NCBI RefSeq assembly: GCF_017426705.2 | Contig: NZ_CP147251.1 | Coordinates: 248,001 to 312,000 of the forward strand | Direction: 5' to 3' | Length of the DNA stretch: 64,000 nucleotides | DNA from: Enterococcus sp. DIV2402 | GTDB lineage: Bacteria; Bacillota; Bacilli; Lactobacillales; Enterococcaceae | In this document: in pieces, positions 57,641-64,000 of the stretch | Layout of the letters: every line of letters begins with the position of its first letter | How positions within the stretch are numbered: the stretch's first letter is position 1 | Notes under the pieces: generated by a model | Seen by the model: only the letters and a program-made list of their open reading frames with translations | The model's database searches: none | What the model was told of the DNA's origin: nothing | Translations under genes and position numbers: made by a program

Positions 57641-58789
57641 TTAAGAAAGACGGTCTTTAAATGTTTCGTAACCAAATTCTTTGACTGTAGTTATACGCTG
57701 ATTACTATCTACTGCCAATATACTTGCTAAAGGCATTCCATTAAACGTATTCGTTTTAACCATCGAATAAATCGCCATATCGCAAAAAATTACTTTTGAA
57801 CCAATTGTTAATGGCGTATCAAAAGAATAATCACCAATGATATCACCAGCTAAGCAAGTTGGTCCGCCAAAACGATACGTATACTGTTTTTCTTGCGCTT
57901 CGCCACTCCCGATTACAAATGGACGATACGGCATTTCTAATACATCAGGCATATGACAAGTTGCTGAGGTATCTAAAATCGCATTCGTAATCCCGTGATT
58001 TTGAGTAATATCCAACACTTGAGCGACTAAATAGCCAGCATTTAACGCTACTGCTTCGCCTGGTTCTAGATAAACCGTTACTTGGTAGGTGTCTTGGATA
58101 TGGTGAATAACTTCAATTAAAGTCTCAATATCGTAGTCTTTACGAGTGATGTGATGTCCTCCGCCAAAATTAAGCCATTTCATTTGTGGTAAATAATGAC
58201 CAAACTTTTCTTCTACTGCTTGTAGTGTGGTGACTAAATCGTCCGAGTTTTGCTCACACAAGGTATGAAAATGCAACCCATCAATCCCAACTAAATCAGC
58301 AGCAGTTAACTCGCTTGCTAAAATCCCTAAACGAGAACCCGGCGCACACGGATCATAAATTGCATGACCATCTTGGGTAGAACATTCTGGATTAATTCGT
58401 AATCCTAATGATTTCCCACTTGCTAAGGCCTCTTTTTTAAAATGCTGCCATTGACTTAACGAATTAAAGACAACATGATTACACAAGGGTAATACCTCAG
58501 TAAACTCCTTTGGTCGATACGCTGGTGAGAAAACATGCGTCTCCCCACCAAACTCTTCAAAACCTAAGCGAGCTTCATAAATCCCACTTGCTGTTGTACC
58601 ATCAAGATAATCAGCTAACAATGGATAGAAGTAATACATTGAAAAAGCTTTTTGTGCGAGTAAAATTTTACAACCTGTTGCCTCTTTTACCTGCTTGAGA
58701 CGTTCTAAATTGTTACGCAACAACTGTTCTTCTACAACAAATGCTGGTGTCTGAACAGTTGCGACATTCCAATGAATGACTGGTTCCAT
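57641..58789 (-). CDS. nspC: Carboxyspermidine/carboxynorspermidine decarboxylase
   Basis: A PLP-dependent decarboxylase of the alanine-racemase fold, 382 residues, that turns carboxyspermidine (or carboxynorspermidine) into spermidine (or norspermidine). The PLP lysine is in ILLAQKAFSMYYFYPL near residue 47. HFHTLCEQN, WLNFGGGHH and the EPGEAV loop that binds the phosphate are all present, as is the C-terminal CDMAIYSMVKTNTFNG. It starts inside the stop codon of the dehydrogenase gene (TAATG), so translation is coupled. It is the last gene of the operon. Confidence 0.93.
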   Translation of the reverse strand: MEPVIHWNVATVQTPAFVVEEQLLRNNLERLKQVKEATGCKILLAQKAFSMYYFYPLLADYLDGTTASGIYEARLGFEEFGGETHVFSPAYRPKEFTEVLPLCNHVVFNSLSQWQHFKKEALASGKSLGLRINPECSTQDGHAIYDPCAPGSRLGILASELTAADLVGIDGLHFHTLCEQNSDDLVTTLQAVEEKFGHYLPQMKWLNFGGGHHITRKDYDIETLIEVIHHIQDTYQVTVYLEPGEAVALNAGYLVAQVLDITQNHGITNAILDTSATCHMPDVLEMPYRPFVIGSGEAQEKQYTYRFGGPTCLAGDIIGDYSFDTPLTIGSKVIFCDMAIYSMVKTNTFNGMPLASILAVDSNQRITTVKEFGYETFKDRLS

Positions 58790-59991
58790 TATTCGCTCAC
58801 CAATGTTGGATTAAAATCTTCTACCCATGGTAAACCCCAAGTATTCAAAGCGTCCATAAATGGATCTGGATTCAATTCTTCAACATTATGCACACCAGGT
58901 TTATTCCACTCCCCATTGACAACAAGCATGGCACCAATCATTGCTGGCACACCTGTTGTATAAGAAACGGCTTGCGAGCCCACTTCTGCATAACATGCTT
59001 CATGATCGCAAACATTATATACGTAATAATTGACATCTTTTCCATCTTTTTTACCGCGGTAGATACATCCGATGTTCGTTTTTCCTTTCGTGCGTGGACC
59101 TAAAGATGCAGGATCGGGTAAAACAGCTTTTAAAAATTGCAATGGAATAATTTCCTTACCTTCATACATAATTGGCTCAATGGATGTCATCCCAACATTT
59201 TCTAAACATTTTAAATGAGTTAGATAACTTTCCCCAAATGTCATAAAGAAACGAATCCGTTTAATGCCTTTAATGTTTAATGCTAAAGACTCTAATTCTT
59301 CATGATGCAATAAATACATGTCTTTAGGACCGACTTCTGGAAAATCATAAGCCTTTTTGATTTCCATTGGTGCTGTTTCGACCCAATCTCCATTTTCCCA
59401 ATAGCTACCATTAGCTGAAACTTCGCGGATATTGATTTCTGGGTTAAAGTTTGTGGCAAACGGATAACCGTGATCTCCGGCATTACAGTCTAAAATATCA
59501 ATATAGTTGATTTCATCGAAGTAATGTTTTTGGGCATACGCAGAAAAGACACCTGTTACACCTGGATCAAATCCTGAACCTAAAATAGCTGTAATTCCAG
59601 CTTTTTCAAACTTTTCACGGTATTCCCATTGCCATTTATATTCAAACTTCGCTGTATCTTCTGGTTCATAGTTGGCAGTATCTAAATAATGAGTTTTCGT
59701 TTCTAAACAAGCATCCATAATCGTTAAATCTTGGTAAGGTAACGCCAAGTTAATCACGATATCCGGCTGAAACTCATTGATTAACGCAACCAATTCGGCC
59801 ACATTGTTAGCATCGACTTGTGCTGTTGAAATTTTACAACCTTGACCATCTAATTTCGCTTTTAAATCATCACATTTTTGTTTGGTTCTTGATGCAATAC
59901 AAATTTCTTCAAATACTTCACTATTTTGAACACATTTATGAACGGTTACCCCTGCGACGCCGCCTGCGCCAATAATTAATGCTTTTGCCAT
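58789..59991 (-). CDS. Carboxyspermidine/carboxynorspermidine synthase (saccharopine dehydrogenase family)
   Basis: It joins a diamine with aspartate semialdehyde and reduces the imine with NADPH. With putrescine this gives carboxyspermidine. The 400-residue protein has the Rossmann start ALIIGAGGVAGVTVHKC, INLALPYQDLTIMDACL and GSGFDPGVTGVF, typical of the CANSDH/CASDH group and of lysine-type saccharopine dehydrogenases. Its neighbours SpeB and NspC make the polyamine role certain. AGGAGAGTG precedes the ATG. Confidence 0.93.
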   Translation of the reverse strand: MAKALIIGAGGVAGVTVHKCVQNSEVFEEICIASRTKQKCDDLKAKLDGQGCKISTAQVDANNVAELVALINEFQPDIVINLALPYQDLTIMDACLETKTHYLDTANYEPEDTAKFEYKWQWEYREKFEKAGITAILGSGFDPGVTGVFSAYAQKHYFDEINYIDILDCNAGDHGYPFATNFNPEINIREVSANGSYWENGDWVETAPMEIKKAYDFPEVGPKDMYLLHHEELESLALNIKGIKRIRFFMTFGESYLTHLKCLENVGMTSIEPIMYEGKEIIPLQFLKAVLPDPASLGPRTKGKTNIGCIYRGKKDGKDVNYYVYNVCDHEACYAEVGSQAVSYTTGVPAMIGAMLVVNGEWNKPGVHNVEELNPDPFMDALNTWGLPWVEDFNPTLVSE

Positions 59992-60003
59992 TTCTTCACT
60001 CTC

Positions 60004-60849
60004 CTAATGAATTGCAAGTAATAACTCGCGGATAATTTTGCATGCTAACGCTGTCGATGCGCCGCTTAAGTCATATTGTGGGGATAGTTCATTGACATCT
60101 AATCCCACAATGTTTAATTCTGAAATAGTTAACAATCCTGCTAATAACGTTTCAAAGCTAACTCCACCAGCTTCAGGCGTACCTGTTCCTGGAAAAGCAG
60201 ATGGGTCTAATACATCTAAATCTAAGGTCAAATAAATGGGTTGGCCTTTTAATTGTGCCACCACTTCTTCTAACCCTTCAAAATTGAATTTTTGTAAATG
60301 CGTATGTTCACTTGCAAATTGAAACTCGGCACGTTCTCCTGAACGAATGCCAAATTGAAAAATTCGGTTATCACCAACAAGATCCCAAATACGACGCAGA
60401 ACAGTCGCATGTGATAGTTCTGCTCCTAAATATTCTTGACGCAAATCAGTGTGCGCATCCAATTGAATGACGTGTACATCTGGGTATTTTGCTAATACTG
60501 CCTCGAAAGCACCTAAGGTCACTAAATGCTCGCCCCCAATCATAAACGGGCGCTTATCTGCCGCTAAAATTGTGGCCGTATGCTCTTTAATTCCCGCTAA
60601 AGCTAAATCGACACGTCCAAATGATAATTCCAAATCACCGGAATCAAATACAGCAATGTCTTCTAAATCTTTGTCTTGGTACGGACTATAGGTTTCTAAA
60701 CCAAAGGAATCCCCACGAATGGCTCTACTTGCAAAACGTGTTCCGGGACGAAAAGAAGTCGTCGAATCAAACGGCGCACCAAATAATACTGTTTGGGCTT
60801 CTTCAAAAGATGCCTCACATCCAATAAATGTTTCAATATTTGCTTTCAT
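60004..60849 (-). CDS. speB: Agmatinase
   Basis: A two-manganese ureohydrolase, 281 residues, that converts agmatine to putrescine and urea. The metal ligands are visible in GGEHLVTLG, QLDAHTDLRQEY and LTLDLDVLDPSAFPGTGTPE. It overlaps the speE stop by one base (TAATG), so the two are coupled. An alternative substrate is aminopropylagmatine, if the aminopropyl group is added before urea release. The context fits either. Confidence 0.92.
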   Translation of the reverse strand: MKANIETFIGCEASFEEAQTVLFGAPFDSTTSFRPGTRFASRAIRGDSFGLETYSPYQDKDLEDIAVFDSGDLELSFGRVDLALAGIKEHTATILAADKRPFMIGGEHLVTLGAFEAVLAKYPDVHVIQLDAHTDLRQEYLGAELSHATVLRRIWDLVGDNRIFQFGIRSGERAEFQFASEHTHLQKFNFEGLEEVVAQLKGQPIYLTLDLDVLDPSAFPGTGTPEAGGVSFETLLAGLLTISELNIVGLDVNELSPQYDLSGASTALACKIIRELLLAIH

Positions 60850-61688
60850 TACAACAACTCCTTAATATAATTCGGAAGACAAAATGCCCCTCGATGAACA
60901 TCCGTATTGTAATATCGTGTACGAATCCCTTGATTTTCCCATACGTCAATTTGAACATCTTTTTCTGGGTCGGCAGTCTTCGCAGAATAGCCAAACAATA
61001 AATATCCTGCTGCATAACTTGGCACGCTACTTAAATACAGCTTATTAATTGGAAAGACCGACGTTAAGCGTTGACGAATATGGCGAAAAGCTTCTTCATC
61101 TTCTTCATAAAACCCATTAGCGTGCTGGCTAATCAACGTTCCCTCTTCACGTAGCGCTTTATAACAATTGCCATAAAACTCACGGGTAAACAAGCTTTCA
61201 TTAACCCCAAAAGGATTCGCCGTATCAACAATCACTAAATCATACGCATCTTCTTTGCCCCGGACAAACTTCAATCCATCTTGAAAATACAACGTAATTC
61301 GTTCGTCCGAAAAAGTCTCTTGATTTTTTGGAAAATACTCTTGGCAAATTTGAATGGCTTGTTCATCAAGTTCGACAACATCAATTGTTTCAATCGACTC
61401 ATATTTTTCCAGTTCTCGTAAAACACCGCCATCGCAACCGCCAATGACTAAAACGTCTTTAATGGTCGGTTGGACTGCCATCGGGACATGTACCATCATT
61501 TCACTATAAAAAAATTCATCTTTTTCGGTATTAATTAATTGCCCATCCAAGGTTAGAATGCGTCCAAATTCTTTTGAATCGAATAGGGCAATATTTTGAT
61601 AATCACTTTGACAACTGACAATTTCACGATCCACATTAATCGATAATTTTACGCCGTCTTGATGATATTCTGAAAACCATAAATCCAT
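60849..61688 (-). CDS. speE: Spermidine synthase-like aminopropyltransferase with altered active site
   Basis: A 279-residue protein with the SpeE fold: an N-terminal beta domain (LTLDGQLINTEKDEFFYSEM) and a Rossmann domain. Spermidine synthases normally have GGGDGG and a DS(S/T)(D/E)PVGP loop. Here these read IGGCDGGVLRE and VDTANPFGVNE, and the later TDNPW-like segment is QHANGFY. The first loop Asp is kept but the second acid is Asn, so the amine site is changed. No S-adenosylmethionine decarboxylase (SpeD) gene lies in the window. It may use another donor or acceptor, or be a low-activity form. It begins one base after the speA stop. Confidence 0.85.
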   Translation of the reverse strand: MDLWFSEYHQDGVKLSINVDREIVSCQSDYQNIALFDSKEFGRILTLDGQLINTEKDEFFYSEMMVHVPMAVQPTIKDVLVIGGCDGGVLRELEKYESIETIDVVELDEQAIQICQEYFPKNQETFSDERITLYFQDGLKFVRGKEDAYDLVIVDTANPFGVNESLFTREFYGNCYKALREEGTLISQHANGFYEEDEEAFRHIRQRLTSVFPINKLYLSSVPSYAAGYLLFGYSAKTADPEKDVQIDVWENQGIRTRYYNTDVHRGAFCLPNYIKELL

Positions 61689-63146
61689 TTAGTTCCCCTC
61701 CTTGACGACTTTGATTGTTTGTAAGGTTGCATCTTCTGTTCCCATCAAGAAGCAGCCCTTTTCTTGGGCATATAAAATATGTTCTACTACCGCTTCGGTA
61801 ATCAATTCACCCGGTGCCACAATTGGAATTCCCGGTGGATAACACATCACCATTTCTGCTGAAATACGTCCTGCACTTTGCGCAATTGCTAAACTCTCAT
61901 GCTGAGCAAAAAAAGCCGCTTTAGGTGAAATCAAGACTTCCGTTTTCGCAATATCAAATACCAACAAGCCTTTTTTATCACGTTTGAAACGTCGACGAAT
62001 TTCCGACAACGCCCCCACTAAACGCTCAATATCATGCGGTCGGTCCCCTACTGAAACATATGCTAAGATATTGGCAGTATCGCCAAATTCAATCTGAATA
62101 TTGTATTCATCACGTAATAAATCATACACTTCACTGCCTGTTAGACCTAAATCTGTCGTTTTCACACACAATTTTGTCACATCAAAATCGTAAATGGATG
62201 TCCGATTCACCACTTCAGTTGAATACGCATAATAGTCACCAATTTCATTGATTTCATCCCGGGCATATTGGGATAATTGAATCACTTGTTCAAAAATTTT
62301 CTTGCCGTTTTTCACTAAGTTATGACGAGCCAAATCTAAACTCGACATCAATAAATAACTCGCACTTGTCGTTTGCGTTAAATTAATAATTTGTCGCACA
62401 TATTCTGGATCAATATCATTATTGCAAAGTAAAAAAGAACTTTGAGTTAATGAGCCCCCAGATTTGTGCATGCTGACAGCCGACATATCAGCTTGGGCAT
62501 CCATCGCATTCATCGGCAAACCTTCACCAAAATACAAATGCGCACCATGCGCTTCATCGACCAATACTTTTATGCCATGTGCATGGGCCAGTTCGGTAAT
62601 TCGTCTTAAATCAGAACAAACCCCATAATAAGTAGGATTGTTCACTAAAATAGCTTTGGCATCGGGATGTGCGTGGATGGCTTTTTCCACCTCGGCTAAA
62701 GGCATTCCCGTCGAAATTTCCAATTCGAGATGTAGCGGCGTATCAATATATACGGGAATTCCTCCGCACATCACCAACGCATTAATCACACTTTTATGCA
62801 CATTTCTTGGGAGTAGGATTTTTTCTCCTTCTTTCAACGTGGCATAAATCATGTTTTGGACAGCTCCTGTGGTTCCATTAACCATGAAAAAAGCATGCTT
62901 GGCACCAAAAGCTTCTGCTGCAATTTCTTCGGCTTCTTTAATAACTGATACAGGATGGCTCAGATTATCTAATAATTTCATCGAATTCGCATCAAGTGAA
63001 ATTGCTTTTTCTCCTAAAAAATTAGTTAATTCAAGACTACCTTTGCCTCTTTTGTGTCCAGGAACGTCAAACGGGACTAGGCGTTGCCGTTTTAATTCCT
63101 GTAATGCCTCAACAATTGGCATTTTTTCTTGTCTTTGTGTATACAT
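61689..63146 (-). CDS. speA: Arginine decarboxylase, aspartate-aminotransferase fold
   Basis: A PLP enzyme of the Orn/Lys/Arg decarboxylase group III, 485 residues, similar to Bacillus SpeA. It makes agmatine from arginine. FDVPGHKRGKG at the start, NGTTGAVQNMI, DEAHGAHLYF and the PLP-lysine segment SMHKSGGSLTQSSFLL are clear, as is the C-terminal CYPPGIPIVAPGE. I use the ATG at 63146 (MYTQRQEKMPIVEALQ), preceded by AGAGGTGGG; the frame is open 16 codons further up without a site. Arginine is inferred as substrate because speB follows. Lysine cannot be fully excluded. It is the first gene of the operon, behind a long leader. Confidence 0.92.
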   Translation of the reverse strand: MYTQRQEKMPIVEALQELKRQRLVPFDVPGHKRGKGSLELTNFLGEKAISLDANSMKLLDNLSHPVSVIKEAEEIAAEAFGAKHAFFMVNGTTGAVQNMIYATLKEGEKILLPRNVHKSVINALVMCGGIPVYIDTPLHLELEISTGMPLAEVEKAIHAHPDAKAILVNNPTYYGVCSDLRRITELAHAHGIKVLVDEAHGAHLYFGEGLPMNAMDAQADMSAVSMHKSGGSLTQSSFLLCNNDIDPEYVRQIINLTQTTSASYLLMSSLDLARHNLVKNGKKIFEQVIQLSQYARDEINEIGDYYAYSTEVVNRTSIYDFDVTKLCVKTTDLGLTGSEVYDLLRDEYNIQIEFGDTANILAYVSVGDRPHDIERLVGALSEIRRRFKRDKKGLLVFDIAKTEVLISPKAAFFAQHESLAIAQSAGRISAEMVMCYPPGIPIVAPGELITEAVVEHILYAQEKGCFLMGTEDATLQTIKVVKEGN

Positions 63147-63523
63147 TCTTCCCACCTCTTTTTTGGAAGCTTGGGAACAAAAAAATGCACCCAAGCAATA
63201 GTCATCTATTACTTGAGTGCATTCGATTTCTCCATCATTGTCTTCTTATCTTCAACGTATTTACTGAAAATAAAATCGCGTTTACCGGTAGAACGTTAGA
63301 GTCTATTTAGTAGGTTTACTTTTACCACTCTTACTAATCGTTTTCACAAGCATAATGTTAGATTAACTATCCAAGTCATTACCTTATAAAAAATTTGAGT
63401 CGACAGCATTCACTATCTCTTCAATGGGCGCGATAGCCCCTTTACTACATCAAATCTGTTGTTGCCAACAGCAATAAGTTTGGCAAAGATAAACTCGCCT
63501 CTCTCGTCTGGCAGATTAACTGC
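63147..63523 (-). ncRNA. Structured 5' leader of the polyamine operon (candidate riboswitch or attenuator)
   Basis: A predicted untranslated leader of about 377 nt. It contains a perfect CTGTTG-GCAA-CAACAG hairpin with a GNRA tetraloop (plus strand near 63455-63470), a GGGC-TATCGC-GCCC hairpin about 15 nt later, and a strong terminator just before the speA ribosome-binding site. A 7-nt CCCAAGC after the terminator can pair with its second arm (GCTTGGG), offering an alternative fold. I could not match it to a known class. Confidence 0.5.
63178..63223 (-). terminator. Terminator in the speA leader
   Basis: On the minus strand AATGCACTCAAGTAATAG pairs with CTATTGCTTGGGTGCATT around ATGA and is followed by a U7 run. 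It ends about 30 bp before the speA start, so it must be conditional. Confidence 0.85.
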
Positions 63524-63529
63524 ACGGAA

Positions 63530-63558
63530 ATAATAACACGAAAAAAATTTTTGTACAA
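63530..63558 (-). promoter_or_regulatory. speA operon promoter candidate
   Basis: TTGTAC (63558-63553), a 17-bp spacer and TATTAT (63535-63530) on the minus strand. The -10 is good and the -35 is weak, which suggests activation or regulation. Confidence 0.5.
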
Positions 63559-63576
63559 TGTTTTTTATCATTTTTT

Positions 63577-63614
63577 TGATACTTTATTTTAATCTACCTT
63601 TCTTTAAAGTATCA
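63577..63614. promoter_or_regulatory. 10-bp inverted repeat upstream of the speA promoter
   Basis: TGATACTTTA and TAAAGTATCA with an 18-nt spacer, about 20 bp upstream of the speA -35. It may bind a regulator of either divergent gene. Confidence 0.4.
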
Positions 63615-63747
63615 TAAAATAAATAACTTCCTCTATTATCAGGGTTATAAATAAAATCTATAACCATCTAAAAATAAAACGTATTACCTATCTTAAGTGC
63701 TTCTTGCTACAATGGATACATCACTTATTTTATTGGAGGAATTACAT

Positions 63748-64000
63748 ATGACAGATAAATTTCAATTAGTTGGTTCACTCTTACGACCAAGCGATTTATT
63801 AGATTACAAAACAAAAATCGAACACCGTGATGATATTCAATACCCATTTTATGACGCATTTCCTGGGTACAAGGAAGTCGAAGCAGCAGCTATTCAGCAA
63901 ATTATTGAGGACCAAAAAGCGCATGAACTAACTGTCGTGACTGACGGCGAACACGGGCGGTCAATGTGGCATCTGGATTTTTTATGGGGCTTAGAAGGTA
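63748..64000 (+). CDS. MetE-like (cobalamin-independent) methionine synthase family protein, N-terminal part
   Basis: The first 84 codons are visible and the gene runs off the window. The start MTDKFQLVGSLLRPSDLLDY and the later VVTDGEHGRSMWHLDFLWG match the YxjG/YxjH type of short MetE-like proteins, which carry only the C-terminal catalytic barrel of MetE and methylate homocysteine or a related thiol. TTGGAGGA precedes the ATG. It is divergent from the polyamine operon. A TACAAT box about 35 bp before the start could be its -10. Confidence 0.85.
   Translation, partial: MTDKFQLVGSLLRPSDLLDYKTKIEHRDDIQYPFYDAFPGYKEVEAAAIQQIIEDQKAHELTVVTDGEHGRSMWHLDFLWGLEG

Larger units (their letters stand above)
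63147..63747. other. Divergent regulatory region between the polyamine operon and the MetE-like gene
   Basis: It holds the speA leader (63147-63523) with a terminator, the speA promoter (63530-63558), and two inverted repeats. One is TGATACTTTA/TAAAGTATCA (63577-63586 with 63605-63614). The other is GGTTATA/TATAACC (63643-63649 with 63659-63665). No protein gene is seen. Confidence 0.55.

Noticed and set aside
63147-63523. Lysine riboswitch upstream of speA
   Set aside because: AAAGG and a GCTGTC-like word are present, but the GCCGAAG block and the spacing of the L-box helices are missing.
63558-63747. SAM riboswitch before the MetE-like gene
   Set aside because: No S-box blocks are visible on the plus strand, although such genes are S-box-controlled in Bacillus.
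1-64000. tRNA or rRNA genes and insertion sequences
   Set aside because: I saw no tRNA-like cloverleaf sequence, no rRNA segments and no transposase or integrase gene.

Overview
The window looks like chromosomal DNA of an Enterococcus or a very close relative. The evidence is the low-GC Firmicute gene style with strong GGAGG ribosome-binding sites, RpoB/RpoC whose TTG starts give 1204 and 1216 residues (the enterococcal sizes), an LPXTG surface protein, a Mga-type regulator, and a PplA/Cad-like lipoprotein beside ApbE and NADH dehydrogenase. The species cannot be fixed from this window.

Layout. 1-2.7 kb: the start of a LacI-family regulator and a methyl-accepting chemotaxis protein. 3.0-19.4 kb: one giant cell-wall adhesin on the minus strand. 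A 19-bp tandem duplication at 12255-12299 splits it into a secreted N-terminal piece and an anchor-bearing C-terminal piece. Removing one repeat copy restores a single frame of about 5457 codons, with collagen-binding-like domains, about 10 SpaA-type domains, about 27 Cna_B domains, a Ser/Thr/Glu repeat stalk and LPQTG. A divergent Mga-like regulator follows. 21.5-28.9 kb: rpoBC, driven by a consensus promoter and a leader that contains a terminator-like hairpin. 29.2-31.9 kb: a DUF1576 membrane protein, a small partner gene and birA. 31.9-35.4 kb: a TPP-riboswitch-controlled operon (YkoEDC-type ECF transporter and TenA) for thiamine or pyrimidine salvage. 35.4-42.9 kb: a complete flavin-based extracellular electron transfer (EET) locus in two divergent arms. 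One arm is pplA-apbE-dmkA and the other is ndh2-eetA-eetB-dmkB. 42.9-46.9 kb: a DUF2316 gene and an ECF transporter of the UPF0397 type with a possible structured leader. 46.9-52.4 kb: glutathione reductase, a GNAT acetyltransferase, two U32 (TrhP-like) proteins, a HAD hydrolase and a MazG-like protein. 52.6-56.6 kb: a Sau3AI-like (GATC) restriction-modification island with a third gene, a predicted reader-plus-nuclease that is frameshifted at an (AT)4 tract. 56.9-57.6 kb: an aquaporin. 57.6-63.5 kb: a five-gene polyamine operon with a long leader ending in a terminator. 63.7-64 kb: the start of a MetE-like methyltransferase.

How the parts work together. In the EET locus, DmkA and DmkB should make a dedicated demethylmenaquinone. 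Ndh2 would reduce it from NADH, ApbE would attach FMN to PplA, and PplA would carry electrons outward. The nearby UPF0397 ECF transporter is a candidate flavin carrier for this system. The polyamine operon gives a route from arginine through agmatine and putrescine to carboxyspermidine and spermidine, and also carries an atypical SpeE. Two loci are broken by short tandem repeats at points where one repeat unit restores the frame: the adhesin and the nuclease. These are the best candidates for reversible on/off switching, although sequencing error is an alternative for both.
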